Positions 6,527 to 15,462 of a stretch of DNA of 64,000 bases are shown piece after piece. The stretch spans positions 372,001 to 436,000 of the forward strand of contig NZ_JAERSF010000001.1 of the NCBI RefSeq assembly GCF_016735615.1. The letters run 5' to 3'. Numbering within the stretch: the first letter of the stretch is position 1; every line of letters begins with the position of its first letter. The notes under the pieces were generated by a model. That model was given only the letters and a program-made list of their open reading frames with translations, did no database searches and was not told the DNA's origin. The position numbers were made by a program, and so were the translations under genes. The stretch comes from Flavobacterium tagetis (GTDB lineage Bacteria; Bacteroidota; Bacteroidia; Flavobacteriales; Flavobacteriaceae).

Positions 6527-7909
6527 TTATTTTGTAATAATTGGAACAATTGGAATTCCGAAATAAAACTCTAATATTTTGATTTTAAACATGTAATCGT
6601 ATTTTGTTCTAATAACATCAGACTGCGCATTAGTCAATAATGTTTGAGCTTGTGTGAAATCAAATGAATTCATTAAACCAACATCATATTTTTCTTTTGC
6701 ATAATTGTAAGCCTGCTGTCTTGCTTCTAAAGTTACAGTAGAAGATTCATAAGTATTTAAAGCTCCTCTTGCATCTGTAAAAGCAGTATAAACGTTACGT
6801 TGCAAATCTAAACTTTTTTGCTCTAAATCTATTTTAGATTTTTCTAAACTTACTTTATTACGTTCCACATTATTCTTAACCGAGAAACCATTAAAGATAG
6901 GAACATTTAACTGCAATCCAAAATTATGTCCTTTATTATCACTAAACTGCTGGAATATAGGATCTGGACCTACAGTATATGGATTACCGTTTGCATCTAA
7001 CTTAACTTGATCACTATAACTTGCTCTCGTATTAAACCCGTAGAAACCTGAAAGCGTTGGCTGATAAGCCCCTTTAGCTATAGTAACATTTTTTTCAGCG
7101 ATTTCAAGATTTGTTTGCGCTAATTTTAACTCTGTTCTAGTTTCTTTAGCTTTATTATAAATTTCAATTGGACTCTGAGCTAAGATATTATTTTCATCCG
7201 CTACATTTGTGTCGTCAACTACATCAAAATCCGCAAATTCTTTTAATTGTAAAAGCTGTGCTAAACTCAATTTAGAGATTAGCAAATTATTCTCAGAAAC
7301 CGCGATGTTTTGTTTATCAGTTGCTACAGTAGCTTTCAAATCAAACAAATCTCCACGCGGTATAGTTCCTGCATTTACCATTTCTTCAGAACGAGCATAT
7401 CTTTTTTCATCGATTGCTAACTGCTCTTTTTTAACCTTTAAATCTTCTTTATTAGATAAAATTTGTAAAAAGGCACTGGCAACATTCAGAGAAATATCTT
7501 CCTGCATTTTTAATAGCTGATAATGAGAGGCAATAATACTTAATTTCGCCTTTCTCATAGTGTTTTGATTCTGCAGGCCTTTGTAGATGTCAACTCCTGC
7601 ATTTATACCAACTGAAGAATATTGTGTAGTCTGATTACGTAAAATACCCGTTGTGACATCCTGGTTCAAACCGATGTTCCAAGAGTGAGAAGCATTTCCA
7701 TTTACAGATGGAAGATAATTACCTAAAGCTCCTCTTTTATCGATCTCAGCATTTTTTACATCTAATTCAGATAGTTTTACCGTGATATTATTTTCGAGTG
7801 CATATCTCACACACTCTTCCAAAGTCCATTGTTTTGATTGCGCCTGTCCAGTTAATCCGAATCCGAATAACACTGCAAAAACCAGACTATTATATTTATT
7901 TATTTTCAT
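6527..7909 (-). CDS. TolC family outer-membrane efflux protein
   Basis: The 460-residue protein has a signal peptide (about 1-23, ending GLTGQAQ). WTLEECVRYALENNITVKLS follows, the canonical TolC start. Two structural halves follow, each with the long coiled-coil helices of the family; the second half contains LQLNVPIFNGFSVKNNV, a typical strand/helix transition. It should form a trimeric outer-membrane channel with a periplasmic alpha-barrel. It lies between two adaptor genes. An exact -7 box at 7945-7952 in the 84-bp gap upstream suggests that it and the second adaptor can be transcribed on their own. Confidence 0.93.
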   Translation of the reverse strand: MKINKYNSLVFAVLFGFGLTGQAQSKQWTLEECVRYALENNITVKLSELDVKNAEIDKRGALGNYLPSVNGNASHSWNIGLNQDVTTGILRNQTTQYSSVGINAGVDIYKGLQNQNTMRKAKLSIIASHYQLLKMQEDISLNVASAFLQILSNKEDLKVKKEQLAIDEKRYARSEEMVNAGTIPRGDLFDLKATVATDKQNIAVSENNLLISKLSLAQLLQLKEFADFDVVDDTNVADENNILAQSPIEIYNKAKETRTELKLAQTNLEIAEKNVTIAKGAYQPTLSGFYGFNTRASYSDQVKLDANGNPYTVGPDPIFQQFSDNKGHNFGLQLNVPIFNGFSVKNNVERNKVSLEKSKIDLEQKSLDLQRNVYTAFTDARGALNTYESSTVTLEARQQAYNYAKEKYDVGLMNSFDFTQAQTLLTNAQSDVIRTKYDYMFKIKILEFYFGIPIVPIITK

Positions 7910-7944
7910 ATACTTTTAATGAAGGCGCAGTAAACCAAACTACG

Positions 7945-7952
7945 CAAATTTA
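7945..7952 (-). promoter_or_regulatory. Candidate internal -7 promoter box before the TolC gene
   Basis: The minus strand reads TAAATTTG, which would start transcription near 7938, about 29 nt before the TolC ATG. The 84-bp gap is the largest inside this operon. Confidence 0.4.
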
Positions 7953-7993
7953 ACATTTTTAAAACCAAAAGATCCTTAACCTTTCAAATTAGC

Positions 7994-9115
7994 TTATTTT
8001 TTTTCTTTGTCTCCTTCGTTAATCAAACCTTGATTCCAGATTTTAATTTTATCTGTATCATTTACACCACTTTTAACTTGAACGTAGATTCCGTCACTAA
8101 CCCCAAGAACCAAATCTCTTCTTTGAAATTTCTGTGGAGCAGTTTCAACTTCTACATAAGGCTTTTGTGTTTTTTTGTCAAATTGAACCAAAGATTCTTT
8201 TATTGCCAAAACTTTCTCTGCTTTTTCTAAAATAATTGAAGCATTGGCACTTAAACCAGCTCTAATAAAAGTATCATCTCTGTTAACCATTTGTGCTTTA
8301 ATTTCAAACTGGATAGCTCCATTTTCTGTAACTCCTTTTGGAGCAATATAATTTAAAACAGCATCAAACTTTTTATTTTCGATGGCACCAACTGTAATCT
8401 CAATCGGCATTTTTTCTTTGATTTTTCCAACTTCAGATTCGTCGATTTTTCCAATAAAAATCATCCTTCCAACATCGGCAACACTTGCGATTGTAGTTCC
8501 TTCATTGAAGTTATTACTTTCGATAACTTGATTACCAACTTTTACTGGAACATCTAGTACCATTCCGTTCACTGTAGAACGAATTAAAGTATTGGCATAA
8601 TTTCCTAAAGAAGAAGTTGTTCCAGTTTTAACAATATCTAAACCTTGTTTTGCAGCTAAGTAGTTTTGTTTTGCCTGATTGTAAGATAATAATGCAGCGT
8701 CATAATCATTTGCAGAAATTACATCTTTCTCAAATAATGTTTTCTGCCTTTTATAGATTTTTTCCTGATTATCTAATGCTATTTTAGCGGTCTGCACCTG
8801 ATTCTGAGAATTGCTTACATTCGAAACATTTGCTACAACTCTAATCTTAGCAATCATATCGCCAGCTTTGATTTTTTCACCCGCTTTGATATACACTTCT
8901 TCAATAATACCTGAGATATTTGGTTTGATTAGAACCTCTTCATCAGGCTGAATATTACCTGTCGCAATAGTATTTTTTACGATGGTCTTGATTTCTGCTT
9001 TTTCCGTTTTAAATACAATCGGAGATTCTTGGTTTTTAGCATACAAATAGTACAGCGCGCCAAAAAAAACAACTGCGATAAATATTAAAATGGTTACGGT
9101 TACTCCTTTTTTCAT
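7994..9115 (-). CDS. Periplasmic adaptor (membrane fusion) protein, MacA-like
   Basis: The 373-residue protein has an N-terminal membrane anchor (about 4-25, VTVTILIFIAVVFFGALYYL). The first half of a lipoyl domain (VLIKPNISGIIEEVYIKAG) comes next, then an alpha-hairpin (about 100-165), the second half (LIRSTVNGMVLDVPVKVGN), and beta-barrel plus membrane-proximal domains. It follows the distal permease by 37 bp on the same strand, so it is most likely the adaptor dedicated to the MacB-like permeases, linking them to TolC. Cargo cannot be told from sequence. Length is normal for MacA homologues. Confidence 0.91.
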   Translation of the reverse strand: MKKGVTVTILIFIAVVFFGALYYLYAKNQESPIVFKTEKAEIKTIVKNTIATGNIQPDEEVLIKPNISGIIEEVYIKAGEKIKAGDMIAKIRVVANVSNVSNSQNQVQTAKIALDNQEKIYKRQKTLFEKDVISANDYDAALLSYNQAKQNYLAAKQGLDIVKTGTTSSLGNYANTLIRSTVNGMVLDVPVKVGNQVIESNNFNEGTTIASVADVGRMIFIGKIDESEVGKIKEKMPIEITVGAIENKKFDAVLNYIAPKGVTENGAIQFEIKAQMVNRDDTFIRAGLSANASIILEKAEKVLAIKESLVQFDKKTQKPYVEVETAPQKFQRRDLVLGVSDGIYVQVKSGVNDTDKIKIWNQGLINEGDKEKK

Positions 9116-9152
9116 TTGTCTAGGGTTTAATCGATTTATTTTGATTGATAAT

Positions 9153-10418
9153 TTATTCTGTTCTTAATGCATCTACAGGTTTAACATTGATTGCTGTCTG
9201 CGCTGGGATAAATCCGGCCAGCAAACCAGATCCGACCAATATAATTAATGCCACAAATACAACTCCTAAATCTACTGTTGGATTCGCAAACATAGTATTT
9301 TGATCTGCAGGCATCGAGTCTAAGGCCATATTTAAAACTGCTATAATTCCTGTGGCAACAGCAATTCCGAGCATACCAGAAATAATAGTTAAAAATATAG
9401 ACTCAGTTAATATTTGACTTCTAATTGCTCCAGGGGTTGCCCCTAAAGCTCTTCTAATCCCAATTTCTTTTGTACGTTCTTTAACCACAATTAGCATGAT
9501 GTTCGAAATTCCGATTACGCCTGAAATCAAAACTAATGTCCCTACGAAATAGGCAATTACTTTTAAAATATTGAATAAGCTTTGCACTTTATTAAACTGC
9601 TCATACAAATCAAAATTTCCAACTGCTCTCTCATCCGTCGGATTTATGGAATGCAATGATTTTATAATCTCTAAAATTTTAGGTTTTAAATCTGTAATAG
9701 AGGTTTCGTCTTTTGCAGTAAGCGCCATCCATCCTACTTTATCTCCATAATTAAAGGCTTGCTGAAAAGTTGTAAAAGGAATAAAAATATTCTTTTGCTC
9801 TTGTTCTGCATTTCCTCCTTGTTGTTTAGACTTATAAACTCCAACAACCATAAAGTTGATGCTGTTAATTTTGATGTACGTTCCAACAGCTTCCTCTTCT
9901 TTACCATAAAGTTCGCTGATAACTCCTTTCCCAATTACGCAAACTTTTCTTTTTTGCTCAATATCCTGTTGGTTTACAAATCTTCCTTTAATGATATCCA
10001 TTGGCTGCTGTTTAATCAGCTCTGGATAATCTCCGTAAATTGTGAAAGCAGAAGTTTTGGTTCCTCTTACTACGTTATTTGTTCCATTAAAATCACCTAA
10101 TTGATTTCTCGGCGAAACATATAATAAATCTGGCAATGCTGCTTTAAGCGCTGTTACATCACTATTTCTAAAATCATAACGTCTTGTTTTTGGCAAACCT
10201 TTATAAGCTTTTGAAGTAGTCTGACTCCACATAAACATGGTATTAGTCGCAATTCCATCAAAACCTTTTTTGATTCCATTTTCTAAACCATTACCTGCAG
10301 CAAGTAAAATTACCAAGATAAAAATACCCCAAAAAACACCAAAAGCCGTCAGAATAGTCCTGAAGGGATTGGCCGTTAAAGCCTGTAAAATCTCGTCCCA
10401 ATTATCTTTTTTAAACAT
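9153..10418 (-). CDS. MacB-like ABC transporter permease (FtsX family)
   Basis: The 421-residue protein has a membrane segment at about 18-45 (GVFWGIFILVILLAAGNGL). A large periplasmic MacB-PCD domain (about 50-280) and three C-terminal membrane segments (about 285-400) follow. The FtsX signature VVKERTKEIGIRRALGATPGAI lies in the loop after the second membrane segment. The ATPase is a separate gene, unlike fused E. coli MacB. It starts 2 bp after the other permease ends, so the two proteins probably pair as a heterodimer. Type VII ABC transporters of this kind drive periplasm-to-outside export by mechanotransmission rather than by moving cargo across the inner membrane. Confidence 0.92.
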   Translation of the reverse strand: MFKKDNWDEILQALTANPFRTILTAFGVFWGIFILVILLAAGNGLENGIKKGFDGIATNTMFMWSQTTSKAYKGLPKTRRYDFRNSDVTALKAALPDLLYVSPRNQLGDFNGTNNVVRGTKTSAFTIYGDYPELIKQQPMDIIKGRFVNQQDIEQKRKVCVIGKGVISELYGKEEEAVGTYIKINSINFMVVGVYKSKQQGGNAEQEQKNIFIPFTTFQQAFNYGDKVGWMALTAKDETSITDLKPKILEIIKSLHSINPTDERAVGNFDLYEQFNKVQSLFNILKVIAYFVGTLVLISGVIGISNIMLIVVKERTKEIGIRRALGATPGAIRSQILTESIFLTIISGMLGIAVATGIIAVLNMALDSMPADQNTMFANPTVDLGVVFVALIILVGSGLLAGFIPAQTAINVKPVDALRTE

Positions 10419-10420
10419 AA

Positions 10421-11665
10421 CTATTCGTCTCTAAGTGCTACAATAGGTTTAATTTTTGCTGCTCTATACGCTGGAAAAAATCCTGCCATTGCTCCTGCAA
10501 AAACAAGTAATACCAAAGTAGTTAAAGCTACACTAAAATCTACTTCTGGATTTCTGAAATATTCACTCTGCACCATCGGGCCAACAAATTCTAATAATGC
10601 AAGACTAGCCAATAATCCGACAAAACCTGCAATAGTCGTAATAAAAATTGACTCATGAAGAATCATCGTGATAATTGAAAAAGGCGAAGCTCCTAATGCT
10701 TTTCTAATCCCGATTTCTTTTGTACGTTCTTTTACTATAATAAGCATAATATTACTCACTCCAACAACACCCGCTATAATAGTACAGATACCAACCCACC
10801 AAAAGAAGAGTCTGATATATAAATTTAAATCGTAAAACTGCTTGGCATCTTTAACTGAGTTGTACACTCCTACACCACCATCATCTTCTGGCGCAACAAC
10901 ATTTTTACTCTTTAATAAGTCTTTTAAATCTTGGGTAAATTTTTCTGACTGAGCCAATGCTTCGTCATAATCTTGCGTCTTTTTTAAGGTAAAAAACAAG
11001 TTGCTGATTTTATCACCTCCGCCGAATGTTTTCTGAACTGTAGTCAATGGTAAATAAGCACGGGTCTCTTCTCTTTCTCCTCCAGGGTCTGTAAAAACAC
11101 CGACCACTTTAAAGTTGATATTGTTAATCAGAATCTCTTCTCCTATTGCCTCTTTATCTTTAAGCAGATCGGTTTTTAGCTTCATTCCGATAACAGCAAC
11201 TTTGGCGTTACTTTCTAAATCCTTGGCATTAATATAGCGACCTTGAACTATGGTTAAATTTTCAATTCCGCCATAATCCGGATTTACTCCTCTAAACTGA
11301 TAACTTCCCGATTCTTTGCCATAAGCAAAAGCCTGCCCCCAGTAATTATTTGTTGAAGCTCTGAGATCTAGTTTATCTTCAAATTTCTGCACCGATTGAT
11401 TATAATCGCTATTGCGAAATTGAATCTGCCTTCCTGGATTTAGTCCTTTGTATTCTTTAGTAGTTGTTCCAGACCAAACTTCTATAATTCCAGCAGCATC
11501 GCGTTCGAATTGTTTTTCAATTCCATTTTGAAGCCCTTTACCAGCACCAAGCAAAATCACAAGGATAAAAATCCCAGAAGCCACAGAAATTCCCGTCAAG
11601 AATGTTCTTAAACGGTTTTTAGAAATGGCCTCAAATATTTCCTGCCAGCGTTCAATATTAAACAT
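10421..11665 (-). CDS. MacB-like ABC transporter permease (FtsX family)
   Basis: The 414-residue protein is a paralogue of its downstream neighbour, with the same plan. The first membrane segment is at about 18-45 (GISVASGIFILVILLGAGKGL), a periplasmic domain lies at about 50-275, and three further membrane segments follow, with IVKERTKEIGIRKALGASPF in the loop. Its start overlaps the end of the ATPase gene by 8 bp, which indicates translational coupling. Divergence of the two permeases suggests an asymmetric transporter. Substrate is unknown. Confidence 0.92.
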   Translation of the reverse strand: MFNIERWQEIFEAISKNRLRTFLTGISVASGIFILVILLGAGKGLQNGIEKQFERDAAGIIEVWSGTTTKEYKGLNPGRQIQFRNSDYNQSVQKFEDKLDLRASTNNYWGQAFAYGKESGSYQFRGVNPDYGGIENLTIVQGRYINAKDLESNAKVAVIGMKLKTDLLKDKEAIGEEILINNINFKVVGVFTDPGGEREETRAYLPLTTVQKTFGGGDKISNLFFTLKKTQDYDEALAQSEKFTQDLKDLLKSKNVVAPEDDGGVGVYNSVKDAKQFYDLNLYIRLFFWWVGICTIIAGVVGVSNIMLIIVKERTKEIGIRKALGASPFSIITMILHESIFITTIAGFVGLLASLALLEFVGPMVQSEYFRNPEVDFSVALTTLVLLVFAGAMAGFFPAYRAAKIKPIVALRDE

Positions 11666-12359
11666 AAGACGAAGCTCTAACTTGTTCTACTTTTTTATCA
11701 TCGATAATTAATCCATCTTTTAGGACTACATTTCTTTTGCACATTGCGGCAATATCAGGTTCGTGTGTAACAATTAAAATTGTTTTTCCTTCGTCATTTA
11801 TCCCCTGAATAAGCTCCATAACTTCATACGAAGTTTTAGTATCAAGAGCTCCCGTTGGCTCATCGGCAAGCAATACTTTCGGATTGGAAGCCAATGCTCT
11901 CGCAATAGCAACACGCTGTTTCTGACCTCCAGAAAGTTCATTTGGCAAGTGATGAACATGAGAACCTAATCCTACTTTTTCCAAATATTTCATCGCAATC
12001 TCATAACGCTCCTTTCTTTTAACGCCTTGATAATACAACGGCATTGCAACATTATCTAATGCCGTTTTGTAATTTATTAAGTTAAAAGACTGAAAAACAA
12101 AACCTAAAAATTTGTTGCGATATTTCGAAGCAATTGTTTCGTTTAATTTCTTTATTGGTGTTTTATCTAAAATATAACTACCAGAATCAGCTTCATCCAA
12201 AATTCCTAAAATATTAAGAAGTGTCGATTTACCTGAACCTGACGAACCCATGATTGCTACCAATTCTCCTTCTTCTATATTAAAATTAATTCCTTTTAAT
12301 ACATGTAATTGCGAACTTCCCATTTTATAGGATTTATGTAAATCTTTAATTTCAATCAT
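11658..12359 (-). CDS. ABC transporter ATP-binding protein, MacB/LolD type
   Basis: The 233-residue ATPase is counted from ATG at 12359 (MIEIKDLHKSYKMG); an in-frame start at 12383 would add eight residues. Visible motifs are Walker A GSSGSGKST (38-46), Q-loop Gln90, signature LSGGQ (142-146), Walker B VLLADEP with Asp166-Glu167, and the switch His in VTHEPD. It powers the two permeases encoded downstream on the cytoplasmic face. The shorter start is preferred because it matches family starts and because a near-consensus -7 box (TATCATTG, one mismatch, 12381-12388) overlaps the longer one. It is the first gene of the six-gene export operon. Confidence 0.93.
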   Translation of the reverse strand: MIEIKDLHKSYKMGSSQLHVLKGINFNIEEGELVAIMGSSGSGKSTLLNILGILDEADSGSYILDKTPIKKLNETIASKYRNKFLGFVFQSFNLINYKTALDNVAMPLYYQGVKRKERYEIAMKYLEKVGLGSHVHHLPNELSGGQKQRVAIARALASNPKVLLADEPTGALDTKTSYEVMELIQGINDEGKTILIVTHEPDIAAMCKRNVVLKDGLIIDDKKVEQVRASSYV

Positions 12360-12540
12360 GGTATTGTTAATTTTTTTAGACAATGATAACGTTTTTATTA
12401 AGTAATTTATGATAATAAAAAGTTAATAATTTGGATTACCTATTTTAGTATTAGACTTCCTTTTTTAGTAATTGTTACACTTTTTTTTAGAAAATATGAT
12501 TGTTTTTATAATTTTACCTTGTCTAAAAATTCATATTAAA

Positions 12541-13947
12541 ATGAAACTAACTTCTATTATTTCAATTTTTTCAGCACTTGCCGTATTAACAAGCTGTTCT
12601 TCAACTTCAAAATTAGAAACTTTAAAACCGGAACCTGACGATGCTAGCCCATTAGTTTATGACAGCAGCCCTTCTTTTATCAACCTTCCGATTACGATAA
12701 AATTAAAAGATATTGAAAACCAAACCAACACTCTTCTAAATGGACTAATTTACGAAGACAATAATATAGAGGATGACGACATTGAGATGAAAATCTGGAA
12801 ACAAGCTCCGGTCAAAATTCAAAATGATCCATCAAATCCCGATAAAAGAATAAGAACCATTTTACCGCTTAAAGCGAATATTAAATACCGAATCGGTACA
12901 AAAAAAATGGGGATAGAGCTGTACGACGTTAGAGAATTTAACTTAAACGGGGTTATAACTTTATCTAGTGAAGCCACTCTTAACAACTGGAAACTAACAA
13001 CAAAAACGGAGTTCAAGTCTCTAAATTGGAACGAAAGCCCAACAATGACCGTGTTTGGCAAAAATATGCCGATTACTTATTTGATAAATCCAGCGGTTTC
13101 TATTTTTAAAAGCAAACTTGAAAAGGAAATTGATGGTGCAATTGAAAAATCAATGGATTTCAAACCAAACGTTCTTCAAGCCGTTGAAAAAATATGCACT
13201 CCTTTTCAAATGAGCGATACTTATGAAAGCTGGTTGCGAATTGTTCCGATAGAAATTTATTCTACAAACGCAAAACTAAAAAACGATTCTTTCTTGCTTG
13301 ATATGGGAATGAAATGTAATATGGAAACCATAGTTGGAAAACAGCCAGAATCAAAATATAATGCAAACAAAATTGCTCTAAAACCTGTTGCCAAAATTCC
13401 AAACCAAATCTCGGCTAATATTGCTGCGATTTCAAGCTACGTAGACGCCTCTAAGATCATGACCAATAATTTTGCTGGTCAAGAATTTGGTTCTGGCAGT
13501 AAAAAAGTAACCGTAAAAAATGTTTCAATTTGGCATAAAGATGGTAAAATGGTTATCGCATTAGATGTTCTAGGATCTATCAACGGAACACTTTATCTAA
13601 ATGGCTTTCCGTCATATAATGCTCAAACAAAAGAAATCTACTTTGAAAAGCTAGACTATGTTCTGGACACCAAAAGCAAATTGATGCGTACTGCAAACTG
13701 GCTTGCGCAAGGATATATCCTTAGAAAAATGGAAGAAAGTTGCCGTTATTCCATCCAACCGAATTTAGAAGAAGGCAAAAAAAGCATGGCAAGTTATTTA
13801 AAGAATTATTCACCAATGCCTGGCGTATTTGTTAACGGAAAAATGGAAGATATTCAGTTTGATAAAATACAGTTAACCAATCAAGCAATTATAGCTTTCA
13901 TCAAAATAAACGGAACAGTGAATGTCTCGGTCAATGGACTTAAGTAA
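12541..13947 (+). CDS. DUF4403 family lipoprotein
   Basis: Start ATG at 12541 is chosen because it opens a clean lipoprotein signal (MKLTSIISIFSALAVLTSC, lipid-modified Cys19); the frame stays open upstream to 12472 but adds only a membrane-like stretch. The 468-residue product has the features of DUF4403: an N-terminal SPSFINLPITIKLKDIENQ segment, repeated beta-rich halves and a WHKDGKMVIALDVLGSINGTLY segment in the C-terminal half. The family is common in Bacteroidota and has no assigned function. The beta-rich folds and lipid anchor point to a periplasmic or outer-membrane location. It is transcribed alone, divergently from the export operon, and shares a bidirectional terminator with the next gene. 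Confidence 0.82.
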   Translation: MKLTSIISIFSALAVLTSCSSTSKLETLKPEPDDASPLVYDSSPSFINLPITIKLKDIENQTNTLLNGLIYEDNNIEDDDIEMKIWKQAPVKIQNDPSNPDKRIRTILPLKANIKYRIGTKKMGIELYDVREFNLNGVITLSSEATLNNWKLTTKTEFKSLNWNESPTMTVFGKNMPITYLINPAVSIFKSKLEKEIDGAIEKSMDFKPNVLQAVEKICTPFQMSDTYESWLRIVPIEIYSTNAKLKNDSFLLDMGMKCNMETIVGKQPESKYNANKIALKPVAKIPNQISANIAAISSYVDASKIMTNNFAGQEFGSGSKKVTVKNVSIWHKDGKMVIALDVLGSINGTLYLNGFPSYNAQTKEIYFEKLDYVLDTKSKLMRTANWLAQGYILRKMEESCRYSIQPNLEEGKKSMASYLKNYSPMPGVFVNGKMEDIQFDKIQLTNQAIIAFIKINGTVNVSVNGLK

Positions 13948-13950
13948 AAA

Positions 13951-13985
13951 AGAAAAGCAGTGTAAATTACACTGCTTTTTTCTTT
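13951..13985. terminator. Bidirectional terminator between convergent genes
   Basis: AAAAGCAGTGTAA, short loop, TTACACTGCTTTT (about 13953-13977), with T-runs on both sides. The stop codon of the minus-strand gene (13967-13969) lies inside the hairpin. Confidence 0.85.
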
Positions 13986-14230
13986 TTAGAATACATTCGA
14001 TAAATCAAATATCCTATTATTAATACGAGTAAATATGGAATTACCATTAAATAAACAATTCCGTCATTTACCGCTTCTGCTTTTTTAGTATTAGAATCTC
14101 CTCCTAACGCAGCACGGCACATGGCACATTGAGCGTTTGCTGAAATTCCAATGAAGAAAAAACAAATTCCAAAAACTAAGGCTTGGAATTTGGATTTTAA
14201 AAATTGAATATTATATTTTTTAGTGTACAT
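13967..14230 (-). CDS. Small CxxC membrane protein next to SCO/DUF420 genes
   Basis: The 87-residue protein has an N-terminal hydrophobic signal-like segment (about 17-34, ending ISANAQ). Cys35-Ala-Met-Cys38 follows directly, then a second membrane segment (about 58-77) and a Lys-rich tail. The CAMC pair at the start of the mature domain could bind copper or act in thiol chemistry, which fits its place at the end of the oxidase assembly operon, but this is inference. I do not recognise a named family. It overlaps the upstream DUF420 gene by 11 bp, so it is translationally coupled. Confidence 0.75.
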   Translation of the reverse strand: MYTKKYNIQFLKSKFQALVFGICFFFIGISANAQCAMCRAALGGDSNTKKAEAVNDGIVYLMVIPYLLVLIIGYLIYRMYSKKKKAV

Positions 14231-14762
14231 AATAAGGCGAAATCATTAAATAAACAATCACTCCCGTTACAGCAACGTACAGCCAAAGTGGAAAAGTAAT
14301 TTTAGCTATTTTTCTGTGTCTGTCAAAACGTTTTGCAAGCGCTCTTACATACGTAATCAAAACAAGCGGAATAATTGCGATTGACAATAAAATATGTGTT
14401 ATAAGGATAAAGAAATATACATAACGTAATACCCCTTCTCCTCCATATTTTGTAGAATCTGAAGTCATATGATACGCTACATACATTACTAAAAATGCAA
14501 CTGATAATGCAATAGCCGAAGTCATCAATCTTTCGTGTAATTTTTGGTTTCCTTTTTTAATTGCTAAAACAGCCCAAACCAACACAACTGCAGTAATACC
14601 ATTTGTAGTTGCGTAAATTGGAGGCAAAAATGATAACGGCTCTACATTAATACCGAAATCTTTTAATTTAACTCCGAACAAAATTGCCACAACAACAGGA
14701 ATTATTATTGAAACCGCAATAATAAATTTGCTGAATTTTTTCTCTAAAGTATTATCTTCCAT
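14220..14762 (-). CDS. DUF420 membrane protein (CtaM-like oxidase assembly factor)
   Basis: The 180-residue protein has five predicted membrane helices and the DUF420 features ATTNGITAVVLVWAVLAIKKGN, KLHERLMTSAIA and THILLSIAIIPLVLITYVRAL, with conserved His residues in membrane or loop positions (His96, His125, His150 region). DUF420 includes B. subtilis CtaM, needed for assembly of active aa3/caa3 oxidase. Its position between the SCO gene and a small CxxC protein supports the same role. It begins 2 bp after the SCO gene ends and overlaps the next gene. The exact biochemical step is not known. Confidence 0.85.
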   Translation of the reverse strand: MEDNTLEKKFSKFIIAVSIIIPVVVAILFGVKLKDFGINVEPLSFLPPIYATTNGITAVVLVWAVLAIKKGNQKLHERLMTSAIALSVAFLVMYVAYHMTSDSTKYGGEGVLRYVYFFILITHILLSIAIIPLVLITYVRALAKRFDRHRKIAKITFPLWLYVAVTGVIVYLMISPYYVH

Positions 14763-14764
14763 TT

Positions 14765-15451
14765 TTATTCTGCTAATAAAATTTTAATGTCTTCTTGAAT
14801 ATCCCTAACTCCTTTTTTATCTAAACCATCGTAGTAAATACTCGGATTTCCAAACTCGTCTTTTCTGCAACGAATATTCCCATCTTTATCAATTAAGGCA
14901 AATAAACCAGAATGCTCAAATCCACCGCTTACTTTATCATTTTCTCCCGCATAAAGGTTAAAGCCTTTATTTGACAAATCCATAATTACGTTTCTGTCTC
15001 CTGTCAGGAAATTCCAATTAGTAGACTTCACTCCAAGCAATTTTGCATGATCTTTTAAAACCTGTGGCGTATCATGTTTTGGATCAATTGTAATTGAAAC
15101 AATTCCGAAGTTAGGATTTCCAAAAAAGGTCTTTTCTATTTCCAGCATACTCATATTCATCTTTGGACAGATCGAAGGACAGGTCGTAAAGAAGAATTCC
15201 AAAACATATACCTTTCCTTTATATGTTTCATTAGAAACTTTGACGTTATCCTGATTCGTCAATTCGAATTTTGGAGCAGGACCAATTGTCAATAGCTTAG
15301 CATCTTTTGAAGATTTTACTCCTACATTATCCAAACGATTCCCTTTTACTACGTCACCGTTTTTAACTCGATCTACAATTTTAGGAATGGCGTAAATCCC
15401 AAAAATCAAAATAACAAAAGAGATTCCAATATATGATTTGTTTTTGAACAT
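14765..15451 (-). CDS. SCO1/SenC family copper chaperone
   Basis: The 228-residue protein has an N-terminal membrane anchor (about 5-24) and a periplasmic thioredoxin-like domain. The copper-binding Cys91-Pro-Ser-Ile-Cys95 (CxxxC) and the distal ligand His180 in GGFEHSGLFALID are all present. SCO proteins deliver copper to, or reduce cysteines of, the CuA site of cytochrome oxidase subunit II, which is encoded at 51.0-52.2 kb in this window. It is preceded by an SCO-like paralogue without these ligands and followed 2 bp later by the DUF420 gene, so this is an oxidase assembly operon. Confidence 0.93.
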   Translation of the reverse strand: MFKNKSYIGISFVILIFGIYAIPKIVDRVKNGDVVKGNRLDNVGVKSSKDAKLLTIGPAPKFELTNQDNVKVSNETYKGKVYVLEFFFTTCPSICPKMNMSMLEIEKTFFGNPNFGIVSITIDPKHDTPQVLKDHAKLLGVKSTNWNFLTGDRNVIMDLSNKGFNLYAGENDKVSGGFEHSGLFALIDKDGNIRCRKDEFGNPSIYYDGLDKKGVRDIQEDIKILLAE

Positions 15452-15462
15452 TATAAATTATT

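Noticed and set aside
12472..12540. Longer N-terminus for the DUF4403 protein
   Set aside because: The extra residues add a second hydrophobic stretch ahead of a perfect lipoprotein signal; the internal ATG at 12541 is far more plausible.
14160..14200. AAATTCCAAGCC-like sequence inside the small CxxC gene, similar to the terminator arms at 209-252
   Set aside because: Only one partial arm is present and the reading frame continues through it; similarity is probably chance or a very old remnant.
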